Part shown: one piece after another, positions 1 through 10,494 of the stretch
Position numbering within the stretch: position 1 is the stretch's first letter
Layout of the letters: the number at the start of each line of letters is the position of its first letter
Assembly: GCA_050084515.1 (NCBI GenBank)
Contig: CM114274.1
Coordinates: 23,808,001-23,872,000, forward strand
DNA from: Blasia pusilla
Taxonomy: Eukaryota > Marchantiophyta > Marchantiopsida > Blasiales
Direction of reading: 5' to 3'
Length of the DNA: 64,000 nt
Program-made: the position numbers and the translations under genes
Notes under the pieces: generated by a model
The model's database searches: none
Told to the model about the DNA's origin: nothing
What the model saw: only the letters and a program-made list of their open reading frames with translations

Positions 1-2110
1 AGTAGCCATCGACAACAAGTCTACCTGAAATTATGGGGGAAGAAAATCCCCTATAGGGTAGTTAGACTTAAAACGGTTTAGGGTTTCTATGACAAGTTTA
101 TAATGGAAGGACTCAAAGGAGTTGATGTGGAATGGAATTTTGGCCACTTTGTGTACTACACACCCTCGAAGGCTCTAACAAATTGAATGTAAGGAAATTC
201 CAATTGCATTACCAATTTAATACAAAATGTACCACCAATTACAAATTTGGACTCATCTTCCTTTTTTTTATTTCAATAGAAAAAAATTCTAATACACAAT
301 AATATACCAAATCATATATGTGCATATGTCCATTAGTCATCACTAATTTGAAATTCTTAGAAAATAGACTTCAAACCAATGTTGTTAACACCCATCTAAC
401 TAACCCCATCTATAGCTAATCATTCTCTATATTTGTTAGCTTAAACAAACAGTACTATATTTAGAGACTTTGAAGAAGAAAGTTTGTTTTATATTTTAGT
501 AGTAAAGAAGATGTTTCCTTCTAGTATTGATGATCATGTGACACACATTGTTTCCTACATGGTATTTGAAAATCTAAATTCTTCATAAATTTTGGAAAAC
601 TCCACACCAAATATTTGGCCCATAATATTCTATTTAATCTTGACCTTAACATGGGGAAGGTATAGAGTTCCGGTTAGAGACTCTTTCATGGTTAGTTGGG
701 AATGCCACACATGCACGCGTCTTTTAAGGTCCCTAGATTCTTAAGGAACTATATCGGAAATCTTAAATAGCTTGTCTATGTTGGGAAGTGAGAGATAAGG
801 TGAACCATTTGAACTCAAAATCTTTCTAGAGGCTAGTATTTGCAATAAGCCATTAACTAGAGAGATTTGAAATAATTAAACTGAATTAATCTCCTCTTGA
901 GTTCATGCAAAGTTTCCAAAGGATGATTGATGATGTGACCTAAGAAAATATAAGCATATTCCCATAGTCCCAATTGATTTAAAAAAAAAGATTAAACGAA
1001 ATTTGTTTAAAAAAATTCAACTTTATCCATGTATGTTGTAATAAAATTATAGATATAATATTTATATTTTATTAAGAGGAAGTGATATTTACTATTTATG
1101 GGAATTGAAGCTATTTTTGGATGATTTAAAAAAGTGAATCAAATATACTTTATGTTTTAAAAGAGAGTTGTTAGAACTTTTTAAGTAGCAAGAAAATGTT
1201 TCCACAAATCTTGAATGATTGATTTTTGGAGTGCATAATTATACATCTAATATTTCCGCTTTAATTTTCAAACAACTCTCTCCTTCACACTTGGTCCTCC
1301 CAACCTATAAGATTATTACTCGCCCTTTCAGCGAATTTTAGGGGTCAATTACTCACCCTAAAATTCTTAATTAACTCCAAAAAATTTATCGTCGATGAGA
1401 GAGTGATTAAGATTCATCAACCAATCGTTAGTTCAAATTACCTTTTACACTGCGTCCACTTCTACCACCAATTCCTTGTATTAGAGTGTGGCTCCCTATG
1501 CTGTAAAGTTCCTATTTATAAAGTTTATTTCTTACTATTAAATTTTGAATGCTGCAAATTGAAAACATGAATTATTTAGAGTCTAAAACATTGTATGAGA
1601 AGGGAAATCCAATAGGTGAATAAAAATTCTAAAACAACATGGTGGGAACCCATACAATGTACAAGGATGGGGTACTAAAGGTAAGGAGGAATAAAAAAAC
1701 CTGGTTACCGCACCTCCCACGAAAAGAAATCGACAAAAATTAAGGAGAAAGATAATATCCACACAAGAAAAAAACGAACAAAATGTGAGTAGGATAGGAA
1801 GTAGAAGTACTCATGCGACTTCCATCTGAACCTTTCATGAAGATGGAGCTGGCAAAAGCGATTTTCCACCATAGGCTCATGGTCTACTTCTTAAAGGACA
1901 TATCTATCGTTCATGTGACCTCCTATCAATAGGCTCATGGCCTACTTCTTAAAGGACATATTTCTCGTACTAATTTTCTTTTTGATAAAGAGCAAAATAA
2001 ATCCCTTGTGGGCCAAAGTTTTTATCCACTGAAATGAATGGATGGGACTGAAGAGACGATTTTATTCACATATTTGAAAATGTGAGAAAATTGAAATGGT
2101 TCGTATCACG
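1..2110. other. AT-rich spacer, no gene seen
   Basis: No open frame longer than a few dozen codons and no recognisable protein similarity on either strand. There is a short direct repeat near 1863-1960, where the phrase 'aggctcatgg' followed by 'ctacttcttaaaggacata' occurs twice about 60 bases apart. The stretch looks like ordinary intergenic plant DNA. Confidence 0.6.
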
Positions 2111-2122
2111 GACACCCCAACT

Positions 2123-2924
2123 CTAAGTCTAGAATATATTACTCCCGCGTCGTTCGATGTTCCGTGTATCGTGACGGATACACGAGAATGAGAAAATGTT
2201 CGTTTTTTACTCCCATGTGCATTATAAGTGCACGAGCCCGTGTTAGGTAGAGTCACGTAGAGATTAATGTCCGGGGAGAACTACGTGTTGAGCTGGCCGG
2301 TAGAATTTGAGAATTTCCGAGTCATGTCGTCAGTTACCGGCCAAAAACCGAGGGTTCACGGAGGTTGTGTATCATCAGTCTTTCGAGTGCTTAAACAGTG
2401 TATGATTAGTGAGCCATCCATGTTGACTGGGTCTATGGTCGGAGCCGGTGCCATGAACATTAACCATTCCTTCCTTGGACTTTCGGGGCACGAGGAACTA
2501 CAACTTGTGGATCGTCATTGCGTTCCTAGAGCGCTTCAAAACAGGCGTCCCACGCGTATGGAAGCCTACGAAGGAAAGTGGGGAGCACCGCGGACGCCAG
2601 CCATAGACCGCTTGTCGTCATGGGAACGTACTAGATCGTAGGAAAGCTTGTGTTTTGTGGTGCAAGCGTTGTAAGAAGACGTCACACAAACTTCTTGCAA
2701 GGAGGCAATATCGTCAACATGGATGGCTTACTAATCATACACGGTTTAATCACTCGAAAGACTGATGAAAAGCGAGAGGGACATCTCTACGTGACTCTAC
2801 CTAACACGTGCTCGTGCACTTAGAATGCACATGGGAGTAAAAAACGAACATTTTCTCATTCTCGTGTATCCGTCACGGTACACGGAACATCGAACGACGC
2901 GGGAGTAATATAGTTTAGACTTAG
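2123..2924. mobile_element. Foldback (long inverted repeat) element
   Basis: The outer arms 2123-2265 and 2782-2924 are near-perfect reverse complements (about 143 nt each). A second pair, 2372-2426 and 2713-2767, continues the pairing inward, so about 200 nt on each side can form a hairpin around a loop of roughly 285 nt. The left arm carries about 100 extra bases (2267-2370) that the right arm lacks. The frames inside (for example 2267-2641) have no recognisable domain and are probably chance. The structure fits a foldback element or a Mutator-like non-autonomous transposon with long terminal inverted repeats. No clear target-site duplication was found. Confidence 0.65.
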
Positions 2925-2959
2925 GAAACGTGACTAACTTTATCGAAGGTTTGCCGGTA

Positions 2960-3002
2960 GCAGGTGTACAAGCATCTCACCCCGGAGGGATTAGCTAAAG
3001 TA
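2960..3002 (+). pseudogene. Fragment identical to the A-T-R gene (T-domain region)
   Basis: These 43 nt are identical to 5471-5513 of the downstream A-T-R reductase gene, the stretch coding for the end of its carrier (T) domain. Similarity fades immediately on both sides, though the preceding 'acgtgac...ttgcc' weakly resembles the gene too. It lies 36 bases from the end of the foldback element, in the same orientation as the gene. It could be the remnant of a tandem paralogue broken by the element, or a captured gene piece. Confidence 0.8.
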
Positions 3003-3438
3003 TGTGATTTTTCCTTAATTCATTTTTGATGAGAAAAAGTCAATTTTAATGGAAGAGGAAAAGAATTTTATCTATTAAGATTGATAATTAAATATTGAAA
3101 ATTTAATTAAGAAATGATACTTCGACGAAAGAAATAGAGGAACAGAAATAGGTATGGTCTCAATTTCATGGAAATTTTGAATAATTTATTTATTATTTTC
3201 AAGAAAATTTTTTAATGGGAAACTATCTCATAAGCTAAAATTAAATTGTGATTTAGTTAGTATATGGTGTAAAGGGAAAGTAGGTGATATTTAAAGTTGT
3301 ATGGAGGAGAAAAATTATCAAGGGAAGTTGGATCATTTAAAATTTATTTGAAGAAAGACATTTTATAAACTTTTACTTTTTCAAACTTAATGGAGGCATG
3401 ATTTGAAAATTAATTTGCATGGCACTTGCTTGCGCTAG
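3003..3438. other. Upstream region of the A-T-R gene
   Basis: AT-rich promoter-distal sequence with no coding frame of note. It separates the foldback element from the TATA box of the reductase gene, so the element lies within about 500 bases of the likely transcription start. Confidence 0.4.
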
Positions 3439-3446
3439 TATATATA
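3439..3446 (+). promoter_or_regulatory. TATA box of the A-T-R gene
   Basis: TATATATA lies 190 bases upstream of the ATG in AT-rich sequence. Transcription would start near 3470 and leave a 5' untranslated leader of about 165 nt. No other good TATA lies nearer the start codon. Confidence 0.55.
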
Positions 3447-3635
3447 GACGAGGACACCGTTCTTCTTTCAACAATTTGGCTTCCATCGCTGATCTATATG
3501 CATCGCTGATATACTTCATCTTCCTTCACTTCCCTTCTACCCTCTAATTTCCCAGAGCGATCGAGCTTATTTGCAGCTGAGGTGTGAATCAGATTTTGAT
3601 CTCGGAGGCTACGTGAAGATACAATATTAGCGACT

Positions 3636-6600
3636 ATGGCCGTCGACATGAAATTGGGCTCTGATGGGCACAGCCACGAGGAATTCACCACGGTAGTGCC
3701 ATGGTTGCGGAAAATGTTCGATCAGCAAGGCGAAGTAGTGGCCTTGAAGGAGACTGAAGGCGAGTCAATGACCTACAGCGAACTGGGCAGACGAGTACGC
3801 ACCTTGTCCCGGCATCTGCGCCAGGACTCGGGTGTGATGGAGGGTCAGTTCATCGGAGTTTGCATGAATCGGTCCTCTGACTACATAATAGCAATTCTGG
3901 GAGTGCTCGATGCAGGAGCAGGTTACGTGCCCATGGACCCCGATCTTCCCCAAAGACGCCTCGCATATATGGTAAAGGAGGCGCAGCTTCCAATCATCTT
4001 GACCCAACGCACGTATGCATTGGATTTAGAAGATTTGAGCAAGGCGAATTCCTGCGTCCTAACTTGCATGGAGGAGATGAATCTTAAGGATGCGGCTCTA
4101 CAAGACCATCAAGTAGATTCCAACGATGTCGAAGAGCAAGTTTTCGCCGTTCCAGAAGGAGTCGCCAACGTGATTTATACGTCAGGGTCGTCGGGCGAGC
4201 CCAAAGGTGTGCTGGTTATGCATAGGAGTCTGGTGGCGCTAGCTCGCGAAGCTATTCAAATATGGGGAGTTACAAGAAACAGTCGGGTGCTGCAATTCTC
4301 TTCTCATAGTTTTGATGCAAGCACGGGTGAAATTTTCGCAGCGCTGTGTGGAGGGGGAACGCTGGTGATCGGATCGCGAGAGGAGATGATTCCAGGCCGG
4401 CAACTCGGCGAGTTTCTCCAGCGCCATCGTATATCGTCTTTCCTCATGCCGCCTTGTGTCCTAGCGACACTTAGTGCGTTCCGGGACAAATTGCCCGACG
4501 TCCGAACTATCATCGCCGCGGGAGAAAGTTGCCCGCTGGCCATGGCACGCCAATGGGCATCCCCAAACAGGCGATTCATCAATGGATACGGTCCTACAGA
4601 GGCTACGGTTCTGTCCACCGTGTATGTCTTCGAGGGAGATCTGCCGGTGAGCGTCAAGTCTTGCCCGCTGGGTGAACCTCTGCCCGGCTGGGACGTGCAG
4701 CTTCTGGATCACCACCTACAGCCCGTGGAAGATGGTTGTGAAGGGGAGATCTACATTGGCGGTGTGGGTTTGGCCAAAGGGTACCTCAACAAACCAGGCT
4801 TGACTCAGAAGCATTTCATCCGCGATCCTACCACGGGGAAGGTTTGGTATCGCAGTGGTGATGTAGGGATTCGTCGAGGGGCCGCCGGGTCCCGTCAGTT
4901 TCTGGAGTTCGCGGGTCGTGTTGACGACCAGATCAAAATCCACGGCTTTCGGGTGGAAATTGGGGCGATCGAGAATACTCTCAGTGAACATCCTGCCGTA
5001 GAGCATGCTGCAGTGAAGGCTGTGGAAGTGAGCGCTAGCAACGATGGAAACCGTATGCTGGTCGGATACGTGGTTCTTCGCCCGCATGCTGTCGGGCAGG
5101 TCTCATCCAACGCTCTGCAGTACTTTCTTCTAGACCGCCTACCCAGCTACATGGTTCCTTCGCTGTATCTCTTCATGGAGAGCTTGCCAATGACAGCAAA
5201 TCTAGGCAAGGTGGACCGGGGAGCACTTCCTAATCTATCCGTTTTCAATCGCACGGCTGCACCCGTCGCAACGATTGCACCGGCTACACTGGAACTCGAT
5301 GTCCATCCTTTTACAAGTCGGTGTTGCCGCACCTTCGAAAGAGCATTAAATCTTTCTCATGGTATTGTAGAAAGGAATTCGAACTTCTTTTTCTTGGGTG
5401 GTAACTCTCTGTGCGTTGCACGCTTATCAGCGGAGCTGAGTGAGGAATTCAATGTGACCGTTCTGCCATGGCAGGTGTACAAGCATCTCACCCCGGAGGG
5501 ATTAGCTAAAGTAGTGGATAGACTTCGGAAGGAAACCACAGTAGATTTGACATTCGCGTGGGATGCAGTGCAAGATGTCGCAAAAGACTCATTGCTGAAA
5601 GAAGCTCATTCTTTGGACGAATCACTTCAGGTTAGTATCCCAGATGATTCCATGTCAAGGCCACTCGTGGAAAGAGAACGTTCCAGACCTACGGGTGCCT
5701 TGGTCACTGGTGCCACCGGTTTCCTTGGCGTTTTCCTGACAGAGAGGCTCCTGGCTAATGGGTGCTTCAAAGTTCTATATTGTATTGTGCGGGGAGAATC
5801 AGACGCTCTCGCATGGAAGCGACTGCAAGCCAGGCGTGAAAAGTACGGATGTGACAAGTCGGGAGCATCGTCAAGTACCGAATTGGTTGTACTCGCAGGC
5901 GACTTGCAACACCCAAACCTGGGCCTTTCCGAAAATTCCTACTCTCAACTTTGCACTGACGTGGGCATCATCTACCACGCTGCAGCTGACACGAACTACA
6001 TTCGGCCTTATGCCGAGATGCGGTTGCCAAATGTGGAAGGAACCCACAATATTCTCCGCTTTGCTTTCAACCACGGTGCAGCTCCGAAGGTTTTGCATTA
6101 TGTGTCTACCTTGAGCGTTTATGGTGGGTTGATGGGATTGGAGATGGACACCGTCCAGGAAGATTTTGATATGGAACGCTGTCTATCTTTCATGACCACA
6201 GGAGAAACGGGGTACATGAAATCCAAGTGGGTTGCGGAGCGGCTAGTGTGGGAGGCTAAATCCCGGGGCCTACAGGTGTCCATATATCGCCCCGGTTTCA
6301 TTGAAGCCCACAGCGTGACTGGGAAATCCAATGTTGATGATTTAATGTGCCGGTTTTTGGCAGGTTGTATTCAGATGCGTCTGTACCCGGATGTGCCACA
6401 TAAATACTGGCTACCGATTCCAGTCGACTATGCGGCTGATGCCATAGCACACATTTCTCAAAAGGGTCCCCCGGGTGGAGTCTACAATTTAGTGCCCGAC
6501 AGAGAAAGGGAGTTTAACAACGAACAAATGTTCGAGTGGCTGAACGCGCATGTAACCTCTGAGTATCCTTTGGAAAAGGTGTCGATCAGAAGCTGGCTGA

Positions 6601-6830
6601 AAGCACTCTCATCAATACCTTCGTCTAATCGTCTCTATCCTTTCACTAGCTATCTCGCTGAGAAAGTACACATGAATCGCTACACGCCCATCGAGCTGAA
6701 ACTTCCACAATTCCTAGATGCTAACTGTCGAGCAGCGTTGGTGGGTTCAGGAATCCATCCTCCCGCGTTTGACGGAGTAGTTTTAAGCGGCTACATAGAT
6801 GAGTTGAAAAAATCATACTCGGTCTTGTGA
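3636..6830 (+). CDS. NRPS-like carboxylic acid reductase (A-T-R)
   Basis: Intact intronless frame of 1064 codons. The adenylation domain (about 20-540) shows A3 YTSGSSGEPKG (181-191), FDAST (226-230), A5 NGYGPTEAT (316-324), A7 YRSGD (405-409), A8 GRVDDQIKIHGFRVEIG (427-443) and the A10 lysine in NLGKVDRG (522-529). A carrier domain follows, with FFFLGGNSL (584-592); Ser591 would take phosphopantetheine. The C-terminal thioester reductase has the Rossmann motif TGATGFLG (691-698), a YVSTLSVYG segment (822-830) and Tyr860-x3-Lys864. Family knowledge: such enzymes activate a carboxylic or amino acid as its adenylate, load it on the carrier and release it as aldehyde or alcohol using NADPH. There is no condensation domain, so it does not make peptides. 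The substrate cannot be read from the sequence. No biosynthetic neighbours are present. Length matches the A-T-R family. The lack of introns and the usual microbial distribution suggest horizontal origin, but codon use and TATA box look native. A separate phosphopantetheinyl transferase would be needed. Confidence 0.93.
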   Translation: MAVDMKLGSDGHSHEEFTTVVPWLRKMFDQQGEVVALKETEGESMTYSELGRRVRTLSRHLRQDSGVMEGQFIGVCMNRSSDYIIAILGVLDAGAGYVPMDPDLPQRRLAYMVKEAQLPIILTQRTYALDLEDLSKANSCVLTCMEEMNLKDAALQDHQVDSNDVEEQVFAVPEGVANVIYTSGSSGEPKGVLVMHRSLVALAREAIQIWGVTRNSRVLQFSSHSFDASTGEIFAALCGGGTLVIGSREEMIPGRQLGEFLQRHRISSFLMPPCVLATLSAFRDKLPDVRTIIAAGESCPLAMARQWASPNRRFINGYGPTEATVLSTVYVFEGDLPVSVKSCPLGEPLPGWDVQLLDHHLQPVEDGCEGEIYIGGVGLAKGYLNKPGLTQKHFIRDPTTGKVWYRSGDVGIRRGAAGSRQFLEFAGRVDDQIKIHGFRVEIGAIENTLSEHPAVEHAAVKAVEVSASNDGNRMLVGYVVLRPHAVGQVSSNALQYFLLDRLPSYMVPSLYLFMESLPMTANLGKVDRGALPNLSVFNRTAAPVATIAPATLELDVHPFTSRCCRTFERALNLSHGIVERNSNFFFLGGNSLCVARLSAELSEEFNVTVLPWQVYKHLTPEGLAKVVDRLRKETTVDLTFAWDAVQDVAKDSLLKEAHSLDESLQVSIPDDSMSRPLVERERSRPTGALVTGATGFLGVFLTERLLANGCFKVLYCIVRGESDALAWKRLQARREKYGCDKSGASSSTELVVLAGDLQHPNLGLSENSYSQLCTDVGIIYHAAADTNYIRPYAEMRLPNVEGTHNILRFAFNHGAAPKVLHYVSTLSVYGGLMGLEMDTVQEDFDMERCLSFMTTGETGYMKSKWVAERLVWEAKSRGLQVSIYRPGFIEAHSVTGKSNVDDLMCRFLAGCIQMRLYPDVPHKYWLPIPVDYAADAIAHISQKGPPGGVYNLVPDREREFNNEQMFEWLNAHVTSEYPLEKVSIRSWLKALSSIPSSNRLYPFTSYLAEKVHMNRYTPIELKLPQFLDANCRAALVGSGIHPPAFDGVVLSGYIDELKKSYSVL

Positions 6831-6902
6831 TAAAAATGCATAGTAGGACATTTTTCCTATTATTGGAATTAATATGCTAATATTGAAAATATAAAAAATA
6901 AT

Positions 6903-6908
6903 AATAAA
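6903..6908 (+). terminator. Possible poly(A) signal of the A-T-R gene
   Basis: AATAAA lies 73 bases after the stop codon in strongly AT-rich sequence. It is a plausible polyadenylation signal, but such hexamers arise easily by chance in this composition. Confidence 0.35.
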
Positions 6909-7473
6909 ATGAAAAATACTTTCATGCCTTCATACTTTCATGTTCTTGCATTGGTTGGATTTTTTTTTTTCATTTCTATGATAGTAATTTTTAATCCTAA
7001 TGTATTTGAGGGAATGATGTTCTCTTGGTTCGAGTAAGTTTTTCTTAATAGGAATGGGATTTCCTCCCAAATGGTTTGCTATGACATTTTTTGGGGGATT
7101 TTTGGTTGCTTTGCTTTGATCAAGGTTCTTACAAGGAGATGCACCTATCTTATGGATTTATTGTTCCAATAATATTTGAGATTTTCCAAAGAATTATAAA
7201 AGATTGCACTTAGATATTTGGGTCCTTATGCAAGCTTGAAATTAAACACCTCTACCATGTCATGTTGAATATGTGTAGCTAAAGTGATATCCCATATCTC
7301 AACATAGCAATTGTAGATCTCACTTTTTAAATATCTTCGCTACAAGTCTTAGATGTAGTTGTATAACACTTTCTTCACTATCTTTACTACTCTCTCCACC
7401 AACGCATGAGCCTTACAATGATCCATAAACATGGTATGCTAATCTATCAACACCTCATCACACAAGGTCCTAA
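6909..7473. other. Spacer, no gene seen
   Basis: AT-rich sequence between the A-T-R gene and the Copia leader. No frame with recognisable similarity and no structured repeat was noticed. Confidence 0.45.
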
Positions 7474-8177
7474 ATGTTGGAATGTGTTAACAGAAACAAG
7501 CCGGGCTGCATTGAAAACGAGTTAGGATGGAACGTAAATGCTCTTCTAGAAAGACGAGTTAAGCTGAACGCAAACGTTCAACTCGACATACGAGTTAGGC
7601 TCAACAAAAATGCTCTGCTCCACTAGATAGACGAGTCAGGCTTCAACGGGATGCAACGTAAATGTATTGCAACGAGAATTTAGCTCATGTATGAACCACT
7701 TCGCATAATCACTGGTAGTGACCAAAAATTTCCGCTCAGCAATTCTGCTGAAACAAACTACATATTAATAGATTAGGTTACATGTGAGATCTCTAGCAAT
7801 TTCTCACAAGCCAAAACTAGACTAGGAGCCTAAGTTGTTACACGAGCTACTTCCGAGTGAGAGTGGTACTCGCATATAGAGAGAATAGGACAGGACACAA
7901 CTCTGTACCCTTTTGACATTTCTAGTAAGCATACTTCGAGTGAGAGTGGTACTCATATATAGAGAAAATAGGACATAACTATGTACCCTTTCAACAGAGA
8001 CAAGCAGCAAGAGCATGCAGGTGAAGAGTTTAGAGAAGTTTATTGTACCTTGTTTTTCTTTTTCACAGGGAGAGACATCAAGCTTAGAGAAGAGGAAGAA
8101 GACAAGCAATAAGAATTCGATCATACGGAGGTACAGAGGACCAGCAAGATAGAAGTGAGCACCTATCAAGATCAAAG
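7474..8177 (+). mobile_element. Copia 5' LTR or leader with repeated promoter units
   Basis: This stretch lies directly upstream of the Copia gag. From about 7516 to 7675 it holds four imperfect copies of a 36-41 base unit containing 'acgagttaggct' and 'gcaacgtaaatg'. At 7850-7914 and 7934-7991 an about 84-base unit is repeated, each copy with a TATA-like 'catatatagag' or 'gcatatagag'. Repeated enhancer-like units next to a TATA are typical of the U3 part of Copia LTRs. The sequence 'TGTTGGAATG' near 7474 is a candidate LTR start. A matching 3' LTR was not found after 17457, so the LTR call is inferred. Confidence 0.5.
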
Positions 8178-9014
8178 ATGACAAGCCTTCCCAAAAACAT
8201 ATTGAGTGAGAGCCACAAGCTTGATGAGAGCAATTACGACACTTGGCGATACAAGATGAAGGCCATTCTGATGGCCTCTAATCTTTACAATATTGTGGAT
8301 GGAAACGAAGAGAAGACTTCCAACATGGATGCTCGAGCCACAAAAGACTTTGAGAAGAGAGATCAAAAGGCTCTTGGAATTATGATGATGTCAAAGAGAG
8401 ATTCTCAAATCCCTCATTTGAAACATGTAGAGACCTCCAAGGAAGCTTGGACTACACTTGAAGCGCTTATTCTAGCACAAGCATGACCAGAAAACTGGAA
8501 TTGCAAAGACGAATTTACTCATTGAAGATGAGCTCGACCTCAACTATGTATTCTCACCTGAACATTATGAAAGAGTTAAGAGATGATCTGGCAGAAGGCA
8601 AGGTCTTAATTGATAATGAAACCATGGCGGCCACTATGATGAATAGTGTGGCCCAAGACTCCTACGGGGACTTCATAAATCTCTAGCCATGAGAGAGAAG
8701 ATGCCTACTTTTAACTATGCAAACTCCTACTTGACGAAGAGAGAAGACACAAGGACCTTGTTGCCCAAGAAGGACGAGAATCGAGACCTAGCACTCTATT
8801 CAGCTAGAAGAAGGGAACATTCCTACCTCAATATGAAGAAAAGTGATCACAAGAGCGCAACACATCCGAACCAAAGGCCTAAACCTTCCGCACCAGCGAG
8901 AAGTTCAATGGTAAGACTTATAGCACTACCACGAAGGAGTGCACAATATGTGCTAAGATTTTCCATGGTTCAAATAAATGTTGGTATAGGAATGATCGCC
9001 ACAATTGATCAATA
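8178..9014 (+). pseudogene. Copia gag, broken
   Basis: The frame starting at 8178 reads as a Copia capsid of the UBN2 type (LDESNYDTWRYKMKAIL, then KEAWTTLE). It is interrupted near 8485, continues in another frame (LQRRIYSLKMS, HLNIMKELRDDL) and breaks again near 8686. A CCHC zinc knuckle with the exact spacing C-x2-C-x4-H-x4-C lies at 8940-8981. Gag packages the element RNA in virus-like particles. At least two frameshifts make it non-functional. Confidence 0.8.
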
Positions 9015-9140
9015 AGACTACAAGAAAAACAACAAAGCTTCCTCGCTGAATTCAAAAATGCAAGAACTAGTCGAGCACTCACACCAGAAAGTGAAGATGA
9101 TGCACGTGGACTTATCTCAGCATTAGTTACCACAAACCAA

Positions 9141-9778
9141 GTGGAAAAGTGGCTCATTGATAGCGGCGCCAAAAACCACATGATCAAGAATACATCTTAC
9201 AAACCTTTGATGAATGGACCTGAAGTATCAATAGGAGATGGCTCCATTCATTATGCTATTTGGGAAGGAGATGTGCAAGTGACATTGCCCTCAAGTGAAG
9301 ATTATACAATCAAGGATGTGTGGCATATTCCAACTTTAACACACAACTTTATCTCCATCAGCTAGATGATTCACCGAAAGAGAGAAAATGAAAGTTGTTT
9401 TTGATTCCAAGGGAGGCGAGTTCTTACGAGAGGCCAAAAATTGTGCCGCTGCCCAAGGAATAAGGTATGGATGACGATATCAACTTCTTATCAAGCTGAG
9501 CCCTCCACTATTTGCAAGGTCTTCAAACCAACTACAAGTTTGGCATGAAAGACTTAGATACTTTAACACAAAGGGACTCAAGTTGTTAAGCAAAGACAAT
9601 ATGGTTGGAGGATTATGTGAATTAAGTGGAGAATTATCCACTTATGACACATGCTTACGAGGCAAGCAATCAAGGAAAAAGTTTGACAAACATACCTTCT
9701 CAAGGGCTCCTACTCCCTTCCACCTAGTCTACATCAACCTTAGAGGACCAATTGCAATTCAAATGGCTTTACTCTAAA
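9141..9778 (+). pseudogene. Copia protease and integrase N-terminus, truncated
   Basis: The frame at 9141 has the aspartic protease signature WLIDSGAKNHM (usually DSGASNHM) and then DVWHIPTLTHNFISIS, followed by a stop near 9363. Further on, LAWHERLRYFN and KGLKLLSKDNMVGGL are the pre-integrase (HHCC) region, ending in FHLVYINLRGP, where an integrase core would begin. The reading breaks off at about 9778, where a LINE fragment begins. The element resumes at 15509 with the distal integrase, so about 5.7 kb of foreign DNA interrupts it and the integrase catalytic core is missing. Confidence 0.8.
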
Positions 9779-9780
9779 TG

Positions 9781-10477
9781 GTAAATAGATCAAGCCAGAG
9801 GGTGAAAAGGCTACAAAACACTTTACAAGTAATACACTGACTCAGAAAAAGACCCTAAGGGTCTTCCCCTAGCTAATGCGTAGAGCTTTTTAGTGATGAA
9901 TAATAACATCTCTAATAAAACAACCTATATCATAAGGCACTAGTTGTAGTAAAGAACAGAAATTCTCCACGTCTATTTTATGAGCTAGTCTAATCTCTTC
10001 GTGTGTTAACAAACACATGCTCTTCATCCTCAATACTTTCTTTATCACATAACCTACAAATTTATTTTTTTCTATCAATGTTCAGCCAACGTCCTTCCTC
10101 AATTCCTAGTCTATAAGACCTAGTTCTATGTCGTGCGATAATAAAACGTTAGAACATAGAGATCCTGGCAAGTAGGTATCCTTGTTCACAATATACAAAC
10201 ATAAGATTAACATGAAGTTGATAATATTCTATTTTTGTGCCTGGGTGCTCCAAATGATGTTGAGAAATTGCTTCTGTAGATGCTCCCGGAGTGCCATCGG
10301 TTTCAGGTCACAATCCCGTTTCGCCACATTCCACTTTGAAGACCAAGTGACCACATCCGCAATCCACCCTATGGAAAGTGTGGCTCATAAAGCTTGATGA
10401 GAGAGACGAGAAACATCAAGAGATCTCACCCTTGCGATATAAGTGAAAGATCAAGTAGAGAGCTTCAGCTTCTAGAG
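9781..10477 (-). mobile_element. LINE 3'-end fragment
   Basis: Reverse-strand copy of the same LINE 3' region seen on the plus strand at 59690-60410. The minus frame 10078-9890 contains EEIRLAHKIDVENF and YDIGCFIRDVIIHH, matching the zinc-knuckle-like C-terminal tail of that LINE ORF2. The 3' end of the element is at 9781, next to 'ggtaaatag', part of the element's short repeated tail. Truncated and broken; it sits at the point where the Copia integrase is interrupted. Confidence 0.75.
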
Positions 10478-10494
10478 GACCACAAGGAGAATAC

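Noticed and set aside
2267-2641. 124-codon plus frame
   Set aside because: It lies in the asymmetric part and loop of the foldback element and shows no domain.
3636-6830. Bacterial contamination as the source of the A-T-R gene
   Set aside because: It has a eukaryotic TATA setting and AT-rich plant-like flanks, no operon neighbours, and an exact partial copy nearby in the same contig.
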